Assembly (NCBI RefSeq): GCF_042676185.1
Contig: NZ_JBHTJT010000046.1
Span: forward strand, 1 to 64,000
Direction: 5' to 3'
Length of the DNA stretch: 64,000 nt
Source of the DNA: Tropicimonas aquimaris
GTDB lineage: Bacteria; Pseudomonadota; Alphaproteobacteria; Rhodobacterales; Rhodobacteraceae
How positions within the stretch are numbered: the stretch's first letter is position 1; every line of letters begins with the position of its first letter. Under the pieces are notes generated by a model. That model had not been told where the DNA came from, searched no databases, and was given only the letters and a program-made list of their open reading frames with translations. Positions 39,262 to 47,826 of the stretch are shown here, piece after piece. The position numbers and the translations under genes were made by a program.

Positions 39262-40395
39262 ATGAACCTCACCCGCCGGTCCCTTACCGCCGCTCTCGGT
39301 GCCGCAGGCGCCGCGTCGCTGCTGCGCCCGTCGATGTCGCTCGCCGACCGAAGCGGCGAGCTGAACATCCTCTGCTGGGAGGGCTACAACACCGATGACG
39401 TGCTCGGCCCCTTCCGCGACATGTTCTCCTCTGCCACGGTCCGCGCCGAATCCGGCACCTCGGACCCCGACATGATCAACAAGCTGCGCGCCGGCGAGGT
39501 GAATGTCTGGGACCTGATCAACCTCAACCAGCCCTGGGCGCGCGGCATGCTCTACCCCGAGGGTCTGATCAAGCCGCTCGACAAGGAGCGCTTCCTGCCT
39601 TTCTTCGAGAAGATGACGCCGGAATACGGCACGCCTCCCTACCCGCTCGCCTTCGCCGAGGATGCCGAGCTGATCGGCATGCCGCAGCGCTACGGCCCGT
39701 TTTCCTTTGTCGTGAACACCGACAAGATCAGCCGCGAGATGGCCGAGGACATGGGCTGGAAGCTGTTCCTGGAGCCGGACATGGCCGGGCGCTTCGGCAT
39801 CCTGACCTATGACAACTGGAACCTCATCCACATGTGCCTGACGGGCGACCTGAACCCGTTCCAGCCGCTGGACGAGGCCGGCTTCACCACCTTCGAGGAC
39901 ACCGCCAAGACGATCTTCGCCGGTGCCAAGATGATGACCGACGACCTGGTCGCCATGAACACTGCCCTGATCAACGGCGAGATCGACGCCTATTTCACCG
40001 GCGGCACCTACACGGCCTCGCCAGCGCGTCTCGACGGCATGACCCAGATCCGCGGCATCACGCCCAAGACCGGGCCGATCGATGGCAAGGGCGGCGTGGT
40101 CTGGGCCGAACTGACCTCGCTCGTCAACAACCCGAACCCGAGCCCGCTGACTTCCGACTTCCTGGAGTTCGTCCAGAAGCCGGAGATCGCCAAGGCCGTG
40201 GGCTTTGCCGAAGGCACCTACAACCCGGTCGCACAGATGGGCGATCCGGAGGTCTTCGCGCTCTACGACGAGGACGAACTCGACGCGATCCAGTGGGACA
40301 GCCTCGAAGAGGAGAATGCGCGCTCGGTCGAGTACGACAGCGTCGCCGACTACGACAAGCTGATGGAAATCTACACCGCCGCCCGCCGCGGCTAA
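39262..40395 (+). CDS. Polyamine-type ABC transporter substrate-binding protein (PotD/PotF-like)
   Basis: A 377-residue periplasmic binding protein with a twin-arginine-like signal (NLTRRSLTAALGAAGAASLL, mature part from about residue 29). The opening ELNILCWEGYNTDDVLGPF matches the spermidine/putrescine family (usually a LNVYNW-type strand), as do FSFVVNTDKIS, GILTYDNWNLI and PTGP/GGVVW-like segments. The strand order and YTASPARLDG cleft residues suggest a cationic or amino-alcohol ligand. Start ATG 39262 has GGAGAG upstream. It is followed by a GC-rich stem-loop and then the ATPase and two permeases. The ligand is probably the substrate of the divergent kinase/lyase pair. Confidence 0.9.
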   Translation: MNLTRRSLTAALGAAGAASLLRPSMSLADRSGELNILCWEGYNTDDVLGPFRDMFSSATVRAESGTSDPDMINKLRAGEVNVWDLINLNQPWARGMLYPEGLIKPLDKERFLPFFEKMTPEYGTPPYPLAFAEDAELIGMPQRYGPFSFVVNTDKISREMAEDMGWKLFLEPDMAGRFGILTYDNWNLIHMCLTGDLNPFQPLDEAGFTTFEDTAKTIFAGAKMMTDDLVAMNTALINGEIDAYFTGGTYTASPARLDGMTQIRGITPKTGPIDGKGGVVWAELTSLVNNPNPSPLTSDFLEFVQKPEIAKAVGFAEGTYNPVAQMGDPEVFALYDEDELDAIQWDSLEEENARSVEYDSVADYDKLMEIYTAARRG

Positions 40396-40418
40396 TCCAC
40401 AGCACCATCCCCATGCGC

Positions 40419-40442
40419 CCGCCGCCGGTTCGCCGGGGGCGG
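40419..40442 (+). other. Stem-loop after the polyamine-type binding-protein gene
   Basis: A nine-pair GC helix with one G/G mismatch closes on a CCGG-TTCG-CCGG tetraloop (loop 40429-40432). It lies 23 bases after the binding-protein stop and 27 before the ATPase start, with no U-tract. This fits mRNA stabilisation or partial attenuation within the operon. Confidence 0.5.
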
Positions 40443-40468
40443 CGCTACTTCCGGATCACACATCGCAC

Positions 40469-41542
40469 ATGACCGACGCCTCCCAACCGATCCTCCGCAT
40501 CAATGCCCTGACCAAGCGGTTCGACGACTTCACCGCGCTGCATGGCGTCGACCTGAACGTTGCCGAAGGGGAGTTTCTCGCCATCGTCGGCCCGTCCGGC
40601 TCCGGCAAGACAACCCTCATCCGAATCCTCGTCGGCATGGACGAGCTGAGCGACGGCGCGGTCTGGCTGCGCAACACCCGGATCGACGTGGTGCCGGCCA
40701 ACAAGCGGCCGACCTGCATGGTGTTCCAGTCTCTGGCCCTGTTCCCGCACCGCACGGTCGGGCAGAACATCGAGTTCCCGCTCAAGCTGCGCAAAGTGCC
40801 GCCGGCCGAGCGCAAGGCCCGCGCGCTGGAACTGCTCGATACGCTGCGCCTGCCCCGGGATTATTATGACAAGCGCATCCAGCAATGCTCGGGCGGGGAA
40901 AAGCAGCGCGTCGCGCTGGCCCGTGCCCTCGCCTTCGACCCCGAGATCCTGTTCTTCGACGAGCCGCTGTCGGCGCTCGACTACCGGCTGCGCAAGACAC
41001 TGGAAAAGGAGCTGAAGGATCTGCACCGCCGCACCGGCAAGACCTTCATCTACATCACCCATTCCCTCGAGGAGGCGATGGTCATGTCCGACCGCATCGC
41101 CATCATGAAGGTCGGCCGCTTCGAGCAGATCGCCCCGGCGGAGGAGATCTACGCCCGGCCGGTGTCGAAATTCGTCGCCGAGTTCATGGGCGAGGTGAAC
41201 TTCTTCGACCTCCGCAACGGGCAGGCAGAGGGCCTGCTGATGACGCCGGAGACCGCGGCCGCGCTGGCTGGCCGCTCCGGCACGCTGACGATCCGCCCGG
41301 AAAGCCTGCGGACCTTGCCGGAGGGACATGCCGCGGATTTGACCTTCGAGGGCGAGATCGTGGCCGAATACCTCCTCGGCTCCCGGATGCAGTACCGCAT
41401 GATGCTCGCCACCGGGCAGGAGATGATCGTCGAGGTTCTGCGCGAGAACAGCGTCGCAGGCGGCATCGGCGCGCCCCTGCGCGTCGGTTGCGACCTGAGC
41501 GCCGCGCACCTGATCGAGGAGGCTCGGGATGCAGCGGCGTGA
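40469..41542 (+). CDS. ABC transporter ATP-binding protein (PotA-like)
   Basis: A 357-residue ATPase of the polyamine/iron importer group. Walker A GPSGSGKTT lies near residue 44, Q-loop MVFQSLALFPH, signature CSGGEKQRVALARAL, Walker B ILFFDEPLSALD, H-loop ITHS. The C-terminal 120 residues form a TOBE-type regulatory domain (LTIRPESLRTLPEG, then EGEIVAEYLLGSRMQYRM). ATG 40469 has no strong ribosome binding site. It overlaps the first permease gene by 14 bases. Confidence 0.92.
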   Translation: MTDASQPILRINALTKRFDDFTALHGVDLNVAEGEFLAIVGPSGSGKTTLIRILVGMDELSDGAVWLRNTRIDVVPANKRPTCMVFQSLALFPHRTVGQNIEFPLKLRKVPPAERKARALELLDTLRLPRDYYDKRIQQCSGGEKQRVALARALAFDPEILFFDEPLSALDYRLRKTLEKELKDLHRRTGKTFIYITHSLEEAMVMSDRIAIMKVGRFEQIAPAEEIYARPVSKFVAEFMGEVNFFDLRNGQAEGLLMTPETAAALAGRSGTLTIRPESLRTLPEGHAADLTFEGEIVAEYLLGSRMQYRMMLATGQEMIVEVLRENSVAGGIGAPLRVGCDLSAAHLIEEARDAAA

Positions 41543-42383
41543 CGCCCGGCTGGGGCTGCTCTATTCGGCCCCGCTCTCGCTCTTTCTTCTCATGACCTTC
41601 CTGGCCCCCATCTTGCTGGTGGCGGCCTTCTCCACCATGCCGGAGAAGGTGTTCAACCTCTCCCAGGCGCCAGATTTCTCCGCCTATCGCACGGTGCTCG
41701 CGCAGGGGTACTGGAAATCGGTCGCCTGGTCGCTCTTCATGGCGCTGGCGGCGACGCTGATCCTGCTCGTCGTCTGCTGGCCGCTGGCTTTTGGCATGGC
41801 CAAGGTCTTCAAGCGCTTCACGCTGGTGCTGACCATCGGCGTGGTGATGACGCTCTTCGTCTCCGAGAACATCCGCCTGTTCGGCTGGGTTCTGACGCTG
41901 ATGAAGGGCGGGCTGATCGAGGGCTACTGGCGGCACTGGACCGGCACCGGTTTCGACGCGCCGCTCTACAACGGGCCGATCATCGTCTTCGGTCTCGTCT
42001 ACGTCTACCTGCCCTTCATGCTATTCCCGCTGGCGCAGGGCATCTCGATGGTGCCGGACGACGCGCGGCAGGCGGCCTACGACCTCGGCGCAACCCGCTG
42101 GCAGATCCTCAGGGAGATCGACCTCCCGCTGGCGATGCCGGGGATCATGGTCGGCTCGCTCCTGACCTTCGTGCTGGCGGCGGGCGCCATGGCCGAATCC
42201 AAGCTGCTCGGCGGGCGTGCGATCATCACCATCGCCGACGAGGTGCAGACGGCCTTTACCTATGGCCAGAACTGGCCGCTTGGCGCGGCGCTGGCAATGG
42301 TGCTGATCGCCATCATCGGAACCGTCGCCATCTGGGCGATCTCCAAGGCCGACCTCGACAAGATGATGGGCGGAAAATCATGA
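41529..42383 (+). CDS. ABC transporter permease (PotB-like)
   Basis: A 284-residue permease with six predicted helices. The coupling-helix motif AYDLGATRWQILREIDLPLAMPGI is typical of polyamine-type importers. The N-terminus has RRDARLGLLYSAPLSLFLLMTFLAPILLV. It starts inside the end of the ATPase gene and its stop overlaps the next ATG (ATGA, 42380-42383). It forms the channel together with the next permease. Confidence 0.92.
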   Translation: MQRRDARLGLLYSAPLSLFLLMTFLAPILLVAAFSTMPEKVFNLSQAPDFSAYRTVLAQGYWKSVAWSLFMALAATLILLVVCWPLAFGMAKVFKRFTLVLTIGVVMTLFVSENIRLFGWVLTLMKGGLIEGYWRHWTGTGFDAPLYNGPIIVFGLVYVYLPFMLFPLAQGISMVPDDARQAAYDLGATRWQILREIDLPLAMPGIMVGSLLTFVLAAGAMAESKLLGGRAIITIADEVQTAFTYGQNWPLGAALAMVLIAIIGTVAIWAISKADLDKMMGGKS

Positions 42384-43180
42384 AGACCTCCCGCTTCACC
42401 ACCTTCCTGCTCGTCCTTTACGGCCTGCTGATCCTCGGCTTTCTCTACCTGCCGCTGGTCTCGGTCGGGCTCGCCTCGATCTCCAAGGCGCGCTACCTCT
42501 CCTTCCCGATCCGGAAATACGCATACGGCTGGTACGAAGAGGCCCTGACCTCCGACACCGTGCGCGACCTGCTGGTCGTGTCGCTCAAGGTGGCCGGCGT
42601 CGTCACGATCCTGTCGATGATCATCGGCTTCTTCGGCGCGCTCGCCTTTGCCCGTTATAACTGGCGCTTCCGCAAGACGTACCAGAAGCTGATCCTGCTG
42701 CCGATCTTCTTCCCGCAGACAGTTCTCGGGCTGGCGCTCTTGATGTGGTTCAACGCGCTCGGCATCATCCCGAGCTGGAAGACGGCAATCGTGGCGCACC
42801 TGGTCTGGATTGCGCCCATCGCGACGCTCGTGGTCTCGATCCGCGCCTTCTCCTTCGATGCCGCGCTGGAAGAGGCCGCGCGGGACATGGGCGCCAACCA
42901 GTGGCAGACGCTGCGCGAGGTGACCATCCCGCTCTTGATGCCGGGCGTGACTTCCGCCGGGCTCTTCGCCTTCCTGCTGAGCTGGGGCAATTTCCCGCTC
43001 TCGCTCTTCTCCACCGGCGCCGACAGCACGCTGCCCGAATGGCTCTTCGCCAAGATGGTCTCCGGATACTCGCCGCTGGTGCCGACGGTCGGAATGCTCA
43101 CCGTTGCGACCTCGGCGATCCTCGTGATCCTCGCACTCCTGCTGGCCTGGGCGATCCGGAAACTCCGCCCGGCCACCTGA
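42380..43180 (+). CDS. ABC transporter permease (PotC-like)
   Basis: A 266-residue permease with six predicted helices and coupling motif EEAARDMGANQWQTLREVTIPLLMPGV. It overlaps the previous stop by four bases and is the last transporter subunit. The short-chain dehydrogenase follows after 25 bases with AAAGGAT as its ribosome binding site, so transporter and enzymes are on one transcript. Confidence 0.92.
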   Translation: MKTSRFTTFLLVLYGLLILGFLYLPLVSVGLASISKARYLSFPIRKYAYGWYEEALTSDTVRDLLVVSLKVAGVVTILSMIIGFFGALAFARYNWRFRKTYQKLILLPIFFPQTVLGLALLMWFNALGIIPSWKTAIVAHLVWIAPIATLVVSIRAFSFDAALEEAARDMGANQWQTLREVTIPLLMPGVTSAGLFAFLLSWGNFPLSLFSTGADSTLPEWLFAKMVSGYSPLVPTVGMLTVATSAILVILALLLAWAIRKLRPAT

Positions 43181-43205
43181 CACTCCCCATCGGAAAGGAT
43201 TCATC

Positions 43206-43985
43206 ATGCTCACCTCCATCGCCGGAAAGGCCGTCATCGTCACGGGTGGCTCCAAGGGCATCGGCAAGGGCATCGCCAGGGTATTCGCCGCCCAAGGGGC
43301 CAAGGTCATGATTGCTGCGCGCGGAGAAGAGGCTGCGCAGGCGACCGTGGCCGAGATCGAGGCTGCCGGCGGCTCCGCCGCCTATCACCTCTGCGACGTG
43401 GCCGACTGGGACGATGTGCAGGGCCTCGTGGCGGCGACGAAGGAGGCGTTCGGCGCGGTGGATATCCTCTGCGCCAATGCCGGGATTTTTCCGCAGATGA
43501 AGATGGTCGAGATGTCGCCCGAGGATTGGGACGGCGTCATGGCGACGAACCTCAAGTCGACCTTCCTCTGCGTCAAGGCCTGCATCCCTGAGTTCGAAGC
43601 CGCCGGCAAGGGGCGCGTGATCGTGACTTCCTCGATCACCGGGCCGGTGACGGGCTTTCCCGGCTGGTCGCATTACGGCGCCTCGAAGGCCGGCCAGCTC
43701 GGTTTTCTCAAGACGGCGGCGATGGAACTGTCGCGCTACAACACGACAATCAACGCCGTCATGCCGGGCAATATCTATACCGAGGGGCTGCAGGACCTGG
43801 GCGAGGACTACCTTGCCACCATGTCCGCGTCGATCCCACTGAAGCGCCTCGGCGCGGTCGAGGATATCGGCAATGCCGCGCTCTTCTTCGCCTCGGACGA
43901 GGCTGCCTACATCACCGGCCAGCAGATCGTCGTGGATGGCGGGCAAATCCTGCCCGAAAGCCTCGAAGCGATCGCGGAGATCTGA
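43206..43985 (+). CDS. Short-chain dehydrogenase/reductase
   Basis: A 259-residue classical SDR. Cofactor motif TGGSKGIG (13-20), NAG (91-93), and the catalytic set Ser143, Tyr157 and Lys161 (YGASK) are intact. Arg39-Gly40 after the second strand (AARGEE) suggests preference for NADP(H) is possible. It oxidises an alcohol or reduces a carbonyl; the 3-oxoacyl reductase label often given to such proteins is not supported by context. It lies in the operon between the polyamine-type transporter and a cysteine hydrolase, so it should act on an intermediate of the imported compound. Confidence 0.9.
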   Translation: MLTSIAGKAVIVTGGSKGIGKGIARVFAAQGAKVMIAARGEEAAQATVAEIEAAGGSAAYHLCDVADWDDVQGLVAATKEAFGAVDILCANAGIFPQMKMVEMSPEDWDGVMATNLKSTFLCVKACIPEFEAAGKGRVIVTSSITGPVTGFPGWSHYGASKAGQLGFLKTAAMELSRYNTTINAVMPGNIYTEGLQDLGEDYLATMSASIPLKRLGAVEDIGNAALFFASDEAAYITGQQIVVDGGQILPESLEAIAEI

Positions 43986-43987
43986 GC

Positions 43988-44671
43988 ATGGGCTGGAAGA
44001 CCGACTGGCGCTCCTTCTACTACGCAGGGGCAGAGGAGCCCGAGGACATCGCGCTCGACGCGGCGAAAACCGCGTTGCTGGTCATCGACATCCAGAACAC
44101 CTACCTGGAGACGCCGGAAGATCCCGAGGAGGCCGCCCGCTGGGCGTCTTTTCTCGAGCGCATGAACCAGACGGTCATTCCAAACACCCGCGCGCTTCAG
44201 GATTGGGCCCGCAGCGAGGGGATCGAGGTGATGCATGCCCGGATCGCCTGCCTGCGGGAAGACGGCCGGGACCGGTCGCTCTCGCAGAAGAAACCGGGGT
44301 TCAACTACCTGCTGCTGCCCAAGGATCGCGAGGACAGCCAGATCGTCGAACAGGTCGGGCCGCAGGGCGACGAGATTGTCGTAACCAAGACGACCGATTC
44401 CGCGCTGACCGGCACCAACCTGCGGATGATCCTGCACAACATGGGCATCGAACGGGTGATCTGCGCCGGCATCTTCACCGATCAATGCGTGTCCTCCACC
44501 GTCCGCAGCCTCGCCGACGAGAGCTTCGAGGTGCTGGTGATCGAGGATTGCTGCGCGGCGGCCACCATGGAACTGCACGAGCACGAGCTGCGGGTGATCA
44601 ACATGATCCATTGCCATGTCATGAGCAGCGCCGAGCTTCGCGGCCTGCCCATCGGCGCCGCGGTGTCCTAG
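43988..44671 (+). CDS. Isochorismatase-family cysteine hydrolase
   Basis: A 227-residue alpha/beta hydrolase of the isochorismatase-like amidase group. The catalytic triad is visible: Asp34 (LLVIDIQNTY), Lys134 (VVTKTTDSAL) and the nucleophile Cys167 (GIFTDQCVSSTVR). Family members deaminate amides (nicotinamidase, ureidoacrylate and N-carbamoylsarcosine amidases). It starts two bases after the dehydrogenase stop and ends the operon begun at 39262. It points to an amide- or carbamoyl-containing intermediate in this catabolic route. The exact substrate cannot be assigned. Confidence 0.9.
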   Translation: MGWKTDWRSFYYAGAEEPEDIALDAAKTALLVIDIQNTYLETPEDPEEAARWASFLERMNQTVIPNTRALQDWARSEGIEVMHARIACLREDGRDRSLSQKKPGFNYLLLPKDREDSQIVEQVGPQGDEIVVTKTTDSALTGTNLRMILHNMGIERVICAGIFTDQCVSSTVRSLADESFEVLVIEDCCAAATMELHEHELRVINMIHCHVMSSAELRGLPIGAAVS

Positions 44672-44695
44672 ACCGTCCTCAACCCTTGCGCGGGT

Positions 44696-46528
44696 TCAGC
44701 TTGCCGAAGGCACCTGCCGCGGGTCGGCTCCCATACGGGAGCAGAGTTGCAGGAACGCCTCGGAAATCTGCGGCTCAGCCCCGCTCCACGCTCCAACCGG
44801 ACACCCGAGCGCGCCGGTGACGAGCAGGCTTTCGCCGGCCGGTAGCCTGCCCACAAGGCGCGGAATAGCGGTTCGGGGGTGCAGGATGTTGGTGTTGGGG
44901 GCGGCGCGTATGACCTCTGCCTTCCGCGTCCCGTTCAGATCACGGAGTCCCGAGACAAGCGAGGCATTGCGCAGGAAGACCGACCCGCTTTCATTGGGTT
45001 CCACCGGTTCCGCCATGCCGGTCCGGTCGATCGCGAAGCCGGACTCTGCAATCTCCAGCGGATCGGCGCTGCGGATGCGGTGGAGGCGCAGATGCCATCC
45101 CTCGCCCGCGAAGTCGCACCAGGTCTCGACCTCGAGCCAGCCGTCGGGCGCCCATCGCCCCCATGCCATCCCGTCCTGAAGCCCCGCGTCGGTGACCCTG
45201 CCCCGCCGGAGCCAGGCGAGGCCATCCCGGCTGACCGCCAGCCCCGAATCCATCGCCGACATCTCCGGCCGCTCGGGCGCGGTCGCATCGCTGGGCACGG
45301 AGAAACCGAAGGCGGAGGAATAGGCGAAACCGCCGTATTTCGCGTCGCAGCCACGGAAGGCGCGCGCGTCCTGCCCGCCAGTGAGCAGGATCGCCTGTCC
45401 GCGCTCCCGCCGCAGCAGGAACCCCGCGGCCGGCACGGCTGTCTGCACTTCGGGCAGATGCTCCGGCGGTTCCTCCTCGGCGCGCCAGAACGGGTGGTCG
45501 CGGTCGAGCGCCAGGACGAGAAACGCCTTGAGCGCCCAGTTCGGTGCGCCGATCCCGTTGTAGCCTTCGGACATCAGCGGGTTGGGATAGGCATAGCCGA
45601 TGGAGAGCACGCCATCGCGGTCGGTGATCGGCTGGCAGGACCACCAGCGCAGGTTGCGCATCAGCAGCCCCTTGATCCGGGGCCAGGGCAGCGCCTCCTC
45701 GCCCGCAAAGGCGCAGGCCGCCCAGAAGGCCGACTGCGCCATGCGGTAGGTCATGGACCGGCCGAAGGGGATGGCCGCGCCGTCGGACGCGAAGAAAACC
45801 TGGAAGCTCTCGGCAAAGGCGCGCGCCCGCGACCGCAGAACACGCGCCCGCTCGGGGAACTGATCGCCCCCCAGCTGCGCAAGGACCAGCCCGTAGAAAT
45901 GGAAGGCCATCGGCACGTAATAATCGATCTGCCTCTTTTCCCCGTCCCGATACCAGCCTTCGCCCAGGTAGAACGCGTCCAGACGGTCCAGCGCCGCCTC
46001 GACCGAAGGTCGGGACCAATCCTCACCCAGCCGGGCAAGCGCGAGATTGACCAAGACGCGAAAATACAGCCAGTTGTTGTCCGAGGGTGGCTGGTCGTTG
46101 ATCTGGCGCATCCATGCCGCGGCGCGGACCTGCGCCTCGCGGTCCAGCGGCTCCCAGAACGCCTGCGGCGCGAGGAGCCAAGCCATTGCGATCCCCGCCA
46201 TCTCGACCATGCGCTGATCGCTCGGCCCGACTTCGCCCCAGTAGTCCGGATGCGCCGGGTCGGTGCCGGCGGCAATGCCGCGGACAAACGTCGTGGCCTC
46301 GGGCGCATCGAAGCCGCCCGCGACAAGCGGAGCGAGCCCCCAGAGCGGCCGGACGAAGGCCTCCATCTCGGCGGGTACGGCATCGTAATCCGCCCCCCAG
46401 ACACCGAGCCGGAGACGGGCGCCGCCCTCTGGCACCAGCGCCGCCGCGGGGCGGATCAGGTTCCCGGCCCAGTCGGCGAGGGCGGCGCGGTCGGTCGGCG
46501 AATTTGTCGGGGAAAATGGATGGGGCAT
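44696..46528 (-). CDS. DUF2264 domain-containing protein
   Basis: A 610-residue cytoplasmic protein. The N-terminal 400 residues form an alpha/alpha-barrel-like repeat region (PLWGLAPLVAGG, NNWLYFRVLVNLALARLG, EGWYRDGEKRQIDYYVPMAFHFYGLVLAQL, GRSMTYRMAQSAFWAACAFA), and the C-terminal 200 residues are beta-rich. DUF2264 proteins occur in polysaccharide-utilisation loci and are suspected to be glycoside hydrolases or lyases acting on uronic-acid or rhamnose-containing oligosaccharides; no activity is firmly assigned here. It lies downstream of a LacI regulator and a GH88 hydrolase on the same strand, which supports a role in degrading imported acidic oligosaccharides. Confidence 0.85.
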   Translation of the reverse strand: MPHPFSPTNSPTDRAALADWAGNLIRPAAALVPEGGARLRLGVWGADYDAVPAEMEAFVRPLWGLAPLVAGGFDAPEATTFVRGIAAGTDPAHPDYWGEVGPSDQRMVEMAGIAMAWLLAPQAFWEPLDREAQVRAAAWMRQINDQPPSDNNWLYFRVLVNLALARLGEDWSRPSVEAALDRLDAFYLGEGWYRDGEKRQIDYYVPMAFHFYGLVLAQLGGDQFPERARVLRSRARAFAESFQVFFASDGAAIPFGRSMTYRMAQSAFWAACAFAGEEALPWPRIKGLLMRNLRWWSCQPITDRDGVLSIGYAYPNPLMSEGYNGIGAPNWALKAFLVLALDRDHPFWRAEEEPPEHLPEVQTAVPAAGFLLRRERGQAILLTGGQDARAFRGCDAKYGGFAYSSAFGFSVPSDATAPERPEMSAMDSGLAVSRDGLAWLRRGRVTDAGLQDGMAWGRWAPDGWLEVETWCDFAGEGWHLRLHRIRSADPLEIAESGFAIDRTGMAEPVEPNESGSVFLRNASLVSGLRDLNGTRKAEVIRAAPNTNILHPRTAIPRLVGRLPAGESLLVTGALGCPVGAWSGAEPQISEAFLQLCSRMGADPRQVPSAS

Positions 46529-46687
46529 GGCCGGTTCAGTCGTCTCGACGCTTTTGCCGCGGGCGGCAAACGGGGCCGGCGGGTGCGGGAGGGGGCACCC
46601 GCCGGGCGTGAACGCAGCCTGCACCGCACGCGGCGGCATAGGCGTCGTCCAAACGGAATTGGCGATACGGAATGGCGCGCCTTGGCC

Positions 46688-47734
46688 TCAGCCCCGGCGC
46701 GGCCCGGTCGATTGACGATCTTCGAGGTGCACCCCGACCGTGACGCGCTGCACCGCCCGCTGCGGGAACTCGGCGCGCTCGGCCAGAAGCTGGATCGCGA
46801 TCCGGCCAAGCGCCTCGCGGTCGGTCTCCATCGAGGTCAGCGCCGGTGTCGAATGGGCGCCGATCGGCAGACCGTCGAACCCCATGATCGAGATATCGCC
46901 GGGCACCGACAGGCCCCGCGCCTGCAATTCCTGGATCGCGCCGAGCGCCACGATATCGTTCACGCAGAACAGCGCATCGGGCAGCCGGTCGCGACGGTCC
47001 AGGTAGGCGCCGATCGCCCCTCCGGCCGCCAGCGTCATCATCTCCGGCGACCCGAGGTCGAGCAGGTTGCGCTCGGCACTGAAGCCGATGCCCGCCTCCT
47101 CCAGCGCATTGCGGAAGCCGTCCACGCGCCGGACGATGGATTCGCGGTAGGGATGGGTCACATGGACGATGTCGCGATGGCCGAGCGAGAGCAGGTGCCG
47201 CGTCGCCGTCCAGGCCCCGAAGTGATAATCCGGCGAGACGCTGGGCAGCCGCATCGTCCGGTCCATTCCGTTGACGATGACCGCAGGGCAGCCGAATGCC
47301 ACCGCCTCCGACACGAGCTCCAGCTGGTCGATCCCGACAAGCACCAGCGCCGTCGGCGGTTCGTCCCGGAACCGCTGCTGCAGGCAGCGCGGCTCCGTCC
47401 CGGCGACCACCGAGACGCTTATGTCGATATCCGCCGCCTTCCCATGCGAGAGGATCCCCGCGATGATGGCGCCGTAGAACGCATCGTTCATCACGTAACG
47501 GTCGAGCGTGACCAGCGTCGCCCGCGCAAGCCCCCGCGCCGCGCCGCGCCCGCCCCGACCGCGATAGCCGAGATCCCGGGCGATGCGGGAGATCCGCTCC
47601 CGCGTCTCCGCGCCGACGCCCTCGCGGTTGTTCAGCACCTTGGAGACCGCCGCGACCGAGACGCCCGCCTCGCGGGCGATGTCTTTCAGCGTCGGTTCTT
47701 CCGGGGTTTCTGCATCCACGGGCGCTGGCTCCAC
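46688..47734 (-). CDS. LacI-family transcriptional regulator
   Basis: A 348-residue repressor. The helix-turn-helix and hinge are at residues 14-60 (TLKDIAREAGVSVAAVSKVLN, with the hinge helix region after ETRERI). The rest is a periplasmic-binding-protein-like sugar-binding domain (DALFCVNDIVALGAIQEL, DISIMGFDGLPIG). It sits between the GH88 and DUF2264 genes, and two ACGAAA-type palindromes occur in the GH88/TRAP divergent promoter, so it most likely represses both operons until an oligosaccharide-derived inducer appears. Confidence 0.92.
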   Translation of the reverse strand: MEPAPVDAETPEEPTLKDIAREAGVSVAAVSKVLNNREGVGAETRERISRIARDLGYRGRGGRGAARGLARATLVTLDRYVMNDAFYGAIIAGILSHGKAADIDISVSVVAGTEPRCLQQRFRDEPPTALVLVGIDQLELVSEAVAFGCPAVIVNGMDRTMRLPSVSPDYHFGAWTATRHLLSLGHRDIVHVTHPYRESIVRRVDGFRNALEEAGIGFSAERNLLDLGSPEMMTLAAGGAIGAYLDRRDRLPDALFCVNDIVALGAIQELQARGLSVPGDISIMGFDGLPIGAHSTPALTSMETDREALGRIAIQLLAERAEFPQRAVQRVTVGVHLEDRQSTGPRRG

Positions 47735-47826
47735 TGGTCAGGTCGGTGAAAGGGTTTCGGGCCTCGCGAAACTTAACCCGCCCGCCGCCGCGGCCGCAAG
47801 CTCCGGGGTGGCCGCCCGGCCTGGGC

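Noticed and set aside
39027..39368. Long N-terminal extension of the kinase gene
   Set aside because: The open frame continues to 39368, but it crosses the divergent promoter palindrome and part of the binding-protein signal sequence. ATG 39026 gives the normal family N-terminus.
44681..44696. AACCC-N6-GGGTT hairpin as bidirectional terminator between the cysteine hydrolase and DUF2264 genes
   Set aside because: Only five base pairs, no U-tract on either strand, and it overlaps the DUF2264 stop region.
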